Origin: Thermoanaerobacterales bacterium 50_218 | GTDB taxonomy: Bacteria > Bacillota > DSM-12270 > Thermacetogeniales > Thermacetogeniaceae | Length of the DNA stretch: 64,000 nt | Assembly: GCA_001508855.1 (NCBI GenBank) | Contig: LGFL01000004.1 | Coordinates: 1-64,000, forward strand | Reading direction: 5' to 3' | Shown: piece after piece, positions 7,953 to 14,905 of the stretch | How the letters are laid out: every line of letters starts with the position of its first letter | How positions within the stretch are numbered: the first letter of the stretch is position 1 | Notes under the pieces: generated by a model | The model's input: the letters and a program-made list of their open reading frames with translations, nothing else | Told to the model about the DNA's origin: nothing | Databases searched by the model: none | Program-made: the position numbers and the translations under genes

Positions 7953-8798
7953 GTGGCTAAACAGTACACCAGGGAAGAAGTTCTGGCTCGGTTGAAAAAG
8001 ACTATCAGTGAGGGGAAACCAGTGATTATTGCCGGTGCCGGCACCGGAATCTCCGGAAAATTTGCTGAACGTGGTGGTGCTGACCTGATCGGGGTCTACA
8101 ATTCTGGCCTCTATCGGATGGATGGTAACGGGTCGCTTGCAGGTTTGATGCCTTATGGAAATGCCAATGAAATCGTGATCCAACTGGCGCACCGCGTGTT
8201 TCCGCAGATTAAAGAAGCACCGATGATTGCCGGAATCTGCGGCACTGACCCTACCAGAGAAATGAAGCCTTACCTGAAGTATCTTAAAGAACTAGGATTT
8301 TCTGGGGTTATGAACTTTCCCACTGTAGGTCTCATTGATGGAAGGTTCCGTAAGGAACTGGAGGATACCGGAATGGGGTACAGCAAGGAAATTGAGGCCT
8401 TGAAACTTGCTTCTGAGCTAGGGTTTTTCACTCTCGGCTACGCCTTTAATGTGGAAGAGGCGAGAATGGTTGGAGAAGCCAAGCTGGATGTTCTGATTTG
8501 CCATATGGGACTCACCAGAGGTGGAGCTATTGGCTCAAAGTATGCTGAGGGTATGTCATTGGAGAAGGCTGCAGAACTTATTAATGCGATGACAAAAGCA
8601 GCCCGAGAAGAGCATCCGGAGATCCTCATTTTTGCTCATGGTGGTCCGATTTCTTATCCTGAAGATACTGCCTACATTTATGAGCATACTGAGGCTGTTG
8701 GCTTCCTAGGTGCTTCCAGCATTGAGCGCATTCCGGTAGAGAAGCCGCTGCAGGAAGCAGTCCAGAAGTTTAAGAGCATTCCCATCAAGACTAAGTGA
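7953..8798 (+). CDS. TIM-barrel 'PEP hydrolase-like' protein, copy 1
   Basis: A 281-residue protein of the TIM-br_sig_trns / PEP-hydrolase-like family, the same fold as the C-terminal half of plant Tm-1. Visible family features are VIIAGAGTGISGKFAERGG near the N-terminus, GGADLIGVYNSG, a LMPYGNAN segment, PMIAGICGTDP, GFSGVMNFPTVG, and HGGPI with a SSIERIPVE segment at the end. GTG follows a GGGGG stretch, 32 bases after the RuBisCO-like gene, so the two are surely co-transcribed. No reaction is firmly established for the family; a C-C lyase or phosphoenolpyruvate-type chemistry is only implied by the fold. A second, diverged copy lies at 11142. Confidence 0.9.
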   Translation: MAKQYTREEVLARLKKTISEGKPVIIAGAGTGISGKFAERGGADLIGVYNSGLYRMDGNGSLAGLMPYGNANEIVIQLAHRVFPQIKEAPMIAGICGTDPTREMKPYLKYLKELGFSGVMNFPTVGLIDGRFRKELEDTGMGYSKEIEALKLASELGFFTLGYAFNVEEARMVGEAKLDVLICHMGLTRGGAIGSKYAEGMSLEKAAELINAMTKAAREEHPEILIFAHGGPISYPEDTAYIYEHTEAVGFLGASSIERIPVEKPLQEAVQKFKSIPIKTK

Positions 8799-8818
8799 TT
8801 TATTAGAGCAAGTTGCTT

Positions 8819-8866
8819 GTCGAGTAGAGGAGAAGTCCCTCTATTTCAGAAAAGCTCGACCGTTTT
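8819..8866 (+). terminator. Nested hairpin after the first TIM-barrel gene
   Basis: GTCGAG (8819-8824) pairs with CTCGAC (8855-8860), and inside it TAGAGG (8825-8830) pairs with CCTCTA (8838-8843). CGTTTTAATT follows. It could be a weak terminator or processing site between the TIM-barrel gene and the ComB-like gene; the T run is short. Confidence 0.45.
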
Positions 8867-8988
8867 AATTAACGAATACCCCCGCAGTATGATTGATGCA
8901 TTATCTTATTACTTTGATGTCAAGGATCGAGGCAAATTTACTGGGTGTTTTTGGTAGATGAAGGTTGTTTAGTGAGGAAGCCTGGGAT

Positions 8989-9732
8989 GTGAGTGAATTG
9001 AACGTTGATGTTGCACTGACACCGCAAGAGGTTCGTGCTGACTGGGAAGAGAAAGTTTGCATTGTTGTTGATGTGCTGCGCGCCAGTTCTACGATTGTAA
9101 TGCTTTTAGCTAAAGGTTGCCGCAGAGTCTATACTGTGAGAGCAGTTACCGAGGCTCGCAGGCTGGCGCGCAGCCAGGGCTTCTTGATTGCTGGAGAACG
9201 CGGTGGATTAACTTTGTCAGGGTTTGATTTTGGGAATTCACCTTGTGAAGTCGAAGCTATAGATGTAGCTGGAAAAGAGGTAGTGCTGACAACAACAAAT
9301 GGGACAAGAGTTGTTCAAAAGGTGGCGGGGGCGCGGGCAGTACTTGCTGGTTGCTTCCTCAATGCCAAAAGCTGCTGTGAGAGCGCCCTCGCGCTTGCTT
9401 CTCAATACAGAAGCAGTATTGGAATTGTTTGTGCTGGTGAGAAAAGCCGCTTCGTCCTTGATGATGCTCTCTGTGCTGGTTTCCTGGTTTCAACGATCCT
9501 TGAACTCAGGAACTTCGATATACCTGTTGTGATTTCAGATGCTGCTCGGGCAACACTTCAGCTCTTTAATAGTTACCCCGACATCGTTTCTGGTTTTAAA
9601 GATTCCAGCAGTGGCAAGCGTTTAATGGAAATCGGTCGTCTCGATGATCTCGTTTATTGTAGCAGGGTAAATGTTACAGATTGTGTTCCTATCCTCGTCA
9701 AAAACTCTTGTTGCTGGTTCGAGAAGCTGTAG
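8989..9732 (+). CDS. ComB-family phosphatase (2-phosphosulfolactate phosphatase-like)
   Basis: A 247-residue member of the ComB family, whose founder removes phosphate from 2-phospho-3-sulfolactate in coenzyme M synthesis. Seen: VVDVLRASSTI near the N-terminus, AGERGGLTLSGFDFGNSP, and TTTNGTRVV, which form the active site in this family. No other coenzyme M or sulfolactate genes (ComA, ComC) are nearby. Its place between TIM-barrel and UPF0261 genes suggests that it acts on a phosphorylated acid in the same pathway. GTG at 8989 is chosen because GAGGAAG lies 9 bases upstream; a TTG at 8965 has a poor site. Confidence 0.88.
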   Translation: MSELNVDVALTPQEVRADWEEKVCIVVDVLRASSTIVMLLAKGCRRVYTVRAVTEARRLARSQGFLIAGERGGLTLSGFDFGNSPCEVEAIDVAGKEVVLTTTNGTRVVQKVAGARAVLAGCFLNAKSCCESALALASQYRSSIGIVCAGEKSRFVLDDALCAGFLVSTILELRNFDIPVVISDAARATLQLFNSYPDIVSGFKDSSSGKRLMEIGRLDDLVYCSRVNVTDCVPILVKNSCCWFEKL

Positions 9733-9766
9733 CCTTTATTTAATACTGATATAAGGGGGTTTTGGA

Positions 9767-11110
9767 GTGGCAGCGAAGCCGAAGATTGTGGTTGCTGGGA
9801 TTCTTGATACCAAAGGCAATGAAATCAAGTACCTGGCTGAACGGGTTGCGGCTGCTGGTGGTGAGCCCACTATTCTGGAATTAAGTGTCGGACGTGAAGT
9901 TGGGTGGGCAGACATCAGTATTGGTGAGGTTATTGCCGAGACTGGGCATACAAAAGAACAAGTTTTTTCTCTCGACCGTGGAAAAGCTGCTGATATCATT
10001 ATCGAAGGTGCAATCAAGGTCGTCAGGAAACTTTATAATACTGGGAAGCTTGATGGCATCATCGCCTTTGGCGGTTCAATGGGGACGAGTATCGCCACCA
10101 GAGCAATGCAGTCACTGCCAGTCGGTGTTCCCAAATTCATGCTGACCACAATGGCATCTGGTGATGTCAGTCCTTATGTTGGAACAAAAGACATTTGCTT
10201 GATGTATCCTATTGCCGAGGCTGGTCTCAATAAGGTGACGAGAAGGATTCTCAATAATGCTGCAGCCGCGATTGTTGGGATGGCCCAGGCTCCGGAACTT
10301 GGGGAAGCTGCTGACAAGCCGCTGATCGGCTGCATGATGTTCGGAGTGACCACACCTTGTGTCCTTAGGGCGGCAAAGTATTTTGAGGACCGGGGTTATG
10401 ATGTAATCATCAACCATGCTGTTGGTAGCGGAGGCCGCTCGATGGAGGAGTTGATCAGGGATGGTTTTATTGTTGGGATGCTGGATATAACCACTCACGA
10501 AATCGGAGACTACCTTCTTGGCGGAGTCCTCAGTGCAGGCCCTGATCGGTTAACTGCTGCTGGTGAAAGGGGGATCCCCCAGGTTATTGCCCCTGGAGGG
10601 CTTGACCTGATCAATTTTGGGCCCAAGGATACTGTTCCTGAAAAGTTCCTCAAGGAAACCCACCTTCCTGGACGTGGTCTTTACATCCACAACCCTACAG
10701 TGACTTGTGTTGGTGTGTCTGCAGAAGAGGCTTACCTTATTGGAGAGCACATAGCCGGCAAACTCAATGCTGCTAAGGGGCCAACGGTACTTTGTGTTCC
10801 TATGAGAGGATGGGGTGCTTGCGATCTTCCTGCTCCAAACAAGGATCTGGGATGGGCCGGGCCAGGGCCGGGGCCTGTTTGGGCTGCTGATCCTGAAAAA
10901 CCCGAATGGTCATTAAGAGCTGGGCGTTTCGTTGAGGCCCTGCGCCAAAATATCGATAAAAATAAGGAAAACCTGGAAGTGCTGATCGTTGATAAACACC
11001 TAAATGAGCCCGAGTTTGCCGACTTAATGGCTGAGTTGCTGGAAGAAATGCTTAATGGTAAGTGGCAGAAAGGGAGCCATACGGATCTGCCATATGTCAC
11101 CTCTCTCTAA
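9767..11110 (+). CDS. UPF0261 / Tm-1-like ATP-binding domain protein
   Basis: A 447-residue UPF0261 protein, equal to the N-terminal half of the plant virus-resistance protein Tm-1. Seen: opening KIVVAGILDTKGNEI, a FGGSMGTSIATRAM nucleotide-binding-like loop, LTTMASGDVSPYVGTKDI, and a VPMRGWGACDLP stretch near residue 345. GTG start after AAGGGGG. In bacteria this family is regularly beside the TIM-barrel family seen on both sides here, and in plants the two are fused, so physical or catalytic partnership is likely. No bacterial substrate is known to me. It follows ComB by 34 bases and precedes the second TIM-barrel gene by 31. Confidence 0.9.
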   Translation: MAAKPKIVVAGILDTKGNEIKYLAERVAAAGGEPTILELSVGREVGWADISIGEVIAETGHTKEQVFSLDRGKAADIIIEGAIKVVRKLYNTGKLDGIIAFGGSMGTSIATRAMQSLPVGVPKFMLTTMASGDVSPYVGTKDICLMYPIAEAGLNKVTRRILNNAAAAIVGMAQAPELGEAADKPLIGCMMFGVTTPCVLRAAKYFEDRGYDVIINHAVGSGGRSMEELIRDGFIVGMLDITTHEIGDYLLGGVLSAGPDRLTAAGERGIPQVIAPGGLDLINFGPKDTVPEKFLKETHLPGRGLYIHNPTVTCVGVSAEEAYLIGEHIAGKLNAAKGPTVLCVPMRGWGACDLPAPNKDLGWAGPGPGPVWAADPEKPEWSLRAGRFVEALRQNIDKNKENLEVLIVDKHLNEPEFADLMAELLEEMLNGKWQKGSHTDLPYVTSL

Positions 11111-11141
11111 TTCTCCTGCGAACTAAAGGAGGTGTCATTTA

Positions 11142-11975
11142 TTGGCAAAGCACTATACCCGCCAAGAAGTTCGTCAGCGTCTTCAGGCTCAGATCCAACA
11201 GCGAAAATCAATCCTGATGTTTGGTGCAGGGACAGGACTTACTGCAAAGTGTGCCGAATTGGGGGGCGCTGACCTCATCGGTGTTTATTCAACAGCGAAG
11301 TTCCGGATGATGGGAAGGCCGTCTCTCTTGGCATGGTTGCCCTATGGGGATGCTAATGCTTGTGTGAAGGAAATGGCCAGGGAAATCCTTCCCGCAGTTA
11401 AGTTTACCCCTTGCATCGCTGGAGTTGGAGCTCATGACCCTGGCGTCGACCTGGAGTTACTGCTTGATGAGTTGCTGGAACTCGGTTTCTCAGGGGTAAC
11501 CAATGAACCGTTTGTGGGAATCTATGGAAAGGAGTTTGCCGAACAACTTGAAGCTGCAGGGCTTGGTTTTTCGCGGGAGGTTGCCCTGATCGAACTTGCT
11601 CATAAAAAGGATATCTTTACAGTTGCCTGGGCATTCACCCCGGAAGAGGCGCGGACTATGGCCGAGGCTGGGGCAGATGTTATTGGGGCGATTATTGGGG
11701 TCACTGTTGGGGGTTTAACTGGAGCGAAAAAGTCTTTGACTCTTGAGGAAGCCACAAGACAGGTTCAGGAGATCTGTGAGGCAGCCAGGAAGGTAAACCC
11801 GGAAATTCTTGTGCTTACTCATGGTGGTCCCTTCAAAGATGTGGAGACTGCCCAGTATTCAATTACTAATTCTGATGCTGTCGGCTATGCCGCGGGTTCC
11901 AGTGGAGAACGAATACCTGTGGAGGCAGCAGTTATCGACCTGACGAAAAGGTATAAAGAGATCAAGGTCAGGTAG
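11142..11975 (+). CDS. TIM-barrel 'PEP hydrolase-like' protein, copy 2
   Basis: A 277-residue paralogue of the protein at 7953. The two share the opening MAK.YTR.EV, the GAGTG motif, GGADLIGVY, the LPYGDAN segment, LGFSGV and a final GERIPVE segment. They differ in the middle: CIAGVGAHDP against MIAGICGTDP, and VGGLTGAKKSL against RGGAIGSKYAE. TTG start after a very good AAAGGAGGTG site. It closes the cluster and is followed by a terminator. Two kept copies around one UPF0261 gene suggest either a hetero-oligomer or two related substrates. Confidence 0.9.
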   Translation: MAKHYTRQEVRQRLQAQIQQRKSILMFGAGTGLTAKCAELGGADLIGVYSTAKFRMMGRPSLLAWLPYGDANACVKEMAREILPAVKFTPCIAGVGAHDPGVDLELLLDELLELGFSGVTNEPFVGIYGKEFAEQLEAAGLGFSREVALIELAHKKDIFTVAWAFTPEEARTMAEAGADVIGAIIGVTVGGLTGAKKSLTLEEATRQVQEICEAARKVNPEILVLTHGGPFKDVETAQYSITNSDAVGYAAGSSGERIPVEAAVIDLTKRYKEIKVR

Positions 11976-12036
11976 GTAGGCTAAAACAAGAGGTTGACGC
12001 ATTCACTAGGTGTCCCCAACCCTGTTTCAGTTTTTA

Positions 12037-12065
12037 GCCGGATGGTTGTCCGGTCTTTTTTTTTT
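12037..12065 (+). terminator. Terminator of the RuBisCO-like gene cluster
   Basis: CCGGA, loop TGGTTG, TCCGG, then a run of nearly unbroken T (12054-12065). It marks the 3' end of the 6604-11975 gene run. The rest of the gap up to 12261 shows nothing convincing. Confidence 0.85.
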
Positions 12066-12261
12066 CAGGTCGGTTGGGCACAGGATGCGTTATATACACA
12101 AAGTGACACGTTTCGATTTTGCCCTGAAGGGGTGGTTATTCTCGGAGAGTTTGCCTAGTTGTGAAAAGAGGAGTTCTGGTGGAATTTATTGAATAATTGA
12201 GATTATGGACTATCTTGTTCAGCAGTCGAATTCAATCGTCAAAGAAAAGTAGGGGAAGTTT

Positions 12262-13194
12262 TTGAGTAGAGCGAGAGGGGAACCAGGTGTGGATTACTGG
12301 AAGCTACTGCGGCCGAAGCAGTGGGTGAAAAATGTTTTCATTTTTGCTCCCCTTATCTATTCCAGAAACTTTTTTAATCCTTCCCTGCTGGGACTGGCTT
12401 TTGCTGCTTTTATTTTTTTCTCCTTGCTCAGCAGTGGTGTCTATGTTTTTAATGATATCTGTGACCGGGAGCGGGATCGCAGCCACCCTCTTAAATGCCG
12501 CCGACCCGTGGCTTCTGGCCGCGTCTCTGTGCGTGTTGCTTTTGCCTATGCCGCGTTTTTATGCCTTCTGTCACTTTTGGGGTCTTTCGTGATCAGACCC
12601 GCATTGGGGATGGTTGCTTTTTGTTATTTCTTCTTGGTAGTTTTCTATTCTCTTTACCTCAAGAAACAGGTAATCATCGATGTGATGTCAATTGCTGCCG
12701 GGTTTATCCTGCGGGTGGTTGCCGGTGCAGTTGCTGTTGATGTAGAGGTTTCTCCCTGGCTCCTGATCTGCACGGGGTTTCTCGCTCTTTTCCTCGCCCT
12801 CGGGAAGAGGCGCCACGAACTCCATCTGTTAGAGGTCACAGCTTCAGAACACCGGCCTTCGCTTGAAAATTATTCCTTTGCCTTCATCGACCAGATGGTG
12901 GCTGTGGCCGCTTCAGGGACAATCCTTTCCTACTCACTTTACACCTTCCTTGCTCCTACATCACAGGGACTGATGGTCACCATTCCTTTCGTGGTCTACG
13001 CCCTCCTCCGCTACCTTCACATCGTTTACCACCAGAACTTGGGAGGTGAACCTGAAGAAATCCTTCTTCACGATCGCCCTTTTCAAGTAGCAGTGGTCTT
13101 GTGGCTGGTCACCAGCCTTCTGGTCCTCTATTTTGGAAGTATTCCAGGAGTCCCTGTTTTTGCCGCAATTTTTTCTTTTTGCCCTGGTGCTTAA
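12262..13194 (+). CDS. UbiA-family decaprenyl-phosphate phosphoribosyltransferase-like protein
   Basis: A 310-residue membrane prenyltransferase with about eight to nine spans. It carries the family opening LLRPKQWVKN, the first Asp motif NDICDRERD followed by HPLKCRRPVASG, and the second Asp segment VIIDVMSIAAGFILRVVAG. This pattern is that of decaprenyl-phosphate 5-phosphoribose synthase (Rv3806c type) rather than of quinone-pathway UbiA. It would attach phosphoribose from PRPP to a polyprenyl phosphate at the inner membrane face. TTG start after AGGGGAA. It opens a four-gene run with features of a lipid-linked sugar pathway. Confidence 0.85.
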   Translation: MSRARGEPGVDYWKLLRPKQWVKNVFIFAPLIYSRNFFNPSLLGLAFAAFIFFSLLSSGVYVFNDICDRERDRSHPLKCRRPVASGRVSVRVAFAYAAFLCLLSLLGSFVIRPALGMVAFCYFFLVVFYSLYLKKQVIIDVMSIAAGFILRVVAGAVAVDVEVSPWLLICTGFLALFLALGKRRHELHLLEVTASEHRPSLENYSFAFIDQMVAVAASGTILSYSLYTFLAPTSQGLMVTIPFVVYALLRYLHIVYHQNLGGEPEEILLHDRPFQVAVVLWLVTSLLVLYFGSIPGVPVFAAIFSFCPGA

Positions 13195-13303
13195 GGGAAA
13201 ACAGAGCATTGATCATGTTCTGGAAGAACTTCGGGGATTACCAGTGGGGAAGAGGGAATGAGGGTTGTTCTGTGGAATTGATCAAGTGGAGGGAAAGTTT
13301 TCT

Positions 13304-14401
13304 ATGCAAAAGAAAGCTGTTGTTGCCGTTCTCAAGACAAGCCCAGAGACAGTTCTTGAAGATTACGAGAGATTGCTGGAATTGGCCGGGTTAAAGCAGG
13401 CCCTTGACCCCAAGTGCCCGACAATTTTGAAATTAAATCTCTCCTGGACGAAGTATTTCCCTGCATGTTCGACACAACCCTGGCAACTGGAAGGGGTCTT
13501 GAGGGGTCTTTTAAAGGCAGGGTTTACCAAAGAGAGGCTTTACCCCGTGGAGAACAAGACTGTGGTCACTGATCCTGTAAAGGGGGCCAGAAACAATGCC
13601 TGGCTGCCTGTGCTTGATCGCTATGGCCTGGAGTTCATTCCTCTCCCTGAGGTGAAGTGGGTTCCTTTTCGTCCGAAGAAAAAGCTCTTCATGCTTGACA
13701 AGATCTTCCCAGAAGGTTTCTGCATTCCGGAGATGTTCATCGGCAAGCAGGTGGTTCACCTACCGACCTTGAAGACCCATGGCCACAGCACCACAACTGG
13801 GGCTGTTAAGAATTCCTTTGGGGGTCTTCTCCAGGAGGTGCGCCACTACTGCCATAAATATATTCACGAAGTTCTCGCTGATCTCATGATCATCCAGCAG
13901 GAGATCCACCCCGGTATTTTCGGGGTGATGGATGGGACTGTTGCCGGTGATGGTGCTGGCCCCCGGACGATGATTCCCAAGGTCAAGAACATTATCCTGG
14001 CGAGCGCTGATTCTGTTGCCCTTGACGCTGTGGCGGCGAAACTCATGGGGTTCCAGCCCCTGGAGATTCCTTACCTGCGGATCTGCCACGAACACGGCTT
14101 GGGTATTGGTGACCCCAGCCAGATTGAGGTGGTCGGGGAAGATGTTTCTGGAATCAACTTTGGTTTCAAAGTGAAGCGGAGCCTGGTGATCTGGGGCGAC
14201 CAGATGATCCGCAGAGGTTTCCTGAGACCTTTTGAACACCTTCTGCTGCATACCAAGCTGATGTTTTGGGCACCTCTTGCTTCGAACATTTATCACGACT
14301 GGTTGTGGTACCCGACCATCGGGTCGATCAGGATCCGCAGGTTCTTGAAAACAGAGTGGGGAAGGCTTTTCCTGGAGTATCTAAGAAAACTGCCTGATTA
14401 A
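13304..14401 (+). CDS. DUF362 domain protein
   Basis: A 365-residue DUF362 protein. Visible hallmarks are LKLNLSW near residue 47, VVHLPTLKTHGHSTTTGAVKNSFGG, FGVMDGTVAGDGAGPR, and a SADSVALDAVAAKLMG segment. Many DUF362 proteins carry extra ferredoxin-type cysteine clusters; none is seen here. The ATG at 13304 lies 10 bases behind GGAGGG; an in-frame TTG at 13265 is less likely. The function is unknown. Its place between a UbiA-type enzyme and a flippase-like gene suggests a role in modifying a lipid-linked sugar, but that is only context. Confidence 0.82.
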   Translation: MQKKAVVAVLKTSPETVLEDYERLLELAGLKQALDPKCPTILKLNLSWTKYFPACSTQPWQLEGVLRGLLKAGFTKERLYPVENKTVVTDPVKGARNNAWLPVLDRYGLEFIPLPEVKWVPFRPKKKLFMLDKIFPEGFCIPEMFIGKQVVHLPTLKTHGHSTTTGAVKNSFGGLLQEVRHYCHKYIHEVLADLMIIQQEIHPGIFGVMDGTVAGDGAGPRTMIPKVKNIILASADSVALDAVAAKLMGFQPLEIPYLRICHEHGLGIGDPSQIEVVGEDVSGINFGFKVKRSLVIWGDQMIRRGFLRPFEHLLLHTKLMFWAPLASNIYHDWLWYPTIGSIRIRRFLKTEWGRLFLEYLRKLPD

Positions 14402-14423
14402 GAACTGTGGGGGATGTGAGAGT

Positions 14424-14798
14424 TTGCAGGGAACAGCAGGGGTCCTTCTCCTTCTGGTAACCAGTATGTGTTTGAATGCCTTGGCCAACTTCATGATCAA
14501 GATCGCTGTTCGTGGTCGCAACCTAGTGCTTACACCTGCAGGTTTTCCGGAAACCGTCAAATTCCTTGTCGGCAACCCGCTGATCTGGACGGGAATTATC
14601 CTCTTTGCCCTTGCTCTTTTCGGCTACAGTATCGTGCTTTCCAGGGTTAACCTCAGTGTTGCTTATCCGGTAATGACTGGGGGTGGCTTTTTCATCGTCT
14701 TTGTTTTAAGTGCCTTTTGCCTCCGGGAAGTGCTCACGGTTACCCATATTGGAGGAGCATTATTAATCATTTTGGGGATCTGGCTCCTGCTTAAGTAG
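14424..14798 (+). CDS. Small four-span transporter of the SMR/EamA type
   Basis: A 124-residue protein with four membrane spans. ALANFMIKIAVRG near the start, LSRVNLSVAYPVMTGG in the third span and a final GGALLIILGIWLL are typical of small multidrug resistance or ArnE/ArnF-like flippase subunits. TTG start, 22 bases after the DUF362 stop. In this context it may flip a polyprenyl-phosphate sugar from the inner to the outer membrane face for the glycosyltransferase that follows. Confidence 0.75.
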   Translation: MQGTAGVLLLLVTSMCLNALANFMIKIAVRGRNLVLTPAGFPETVKFLVGNPLIWTGIILFALALFGYSIVLSRVNLSVAYPVMTGGGFFIVFVLSAFCLREVLTVTHIGGALLIILGIWLLLK

Positions 14799-14905
14799 AT
14801 TGGGTGGTATATCTGAAGATAATCATTCAAGAGTCATCAACTGGTTCTAACTGTCAGCCTTGCTGGTTTTGTTGAAAGGTTTTCCGCGGTCCAGGAGGTT
14901 TGACA

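Noticed and set aside
12010-12192. A 60-codon plus-strand frame after the second TIM-barrel gene
   Set aside because: It begins upstream of and reads through the terminator at 12037-12065.
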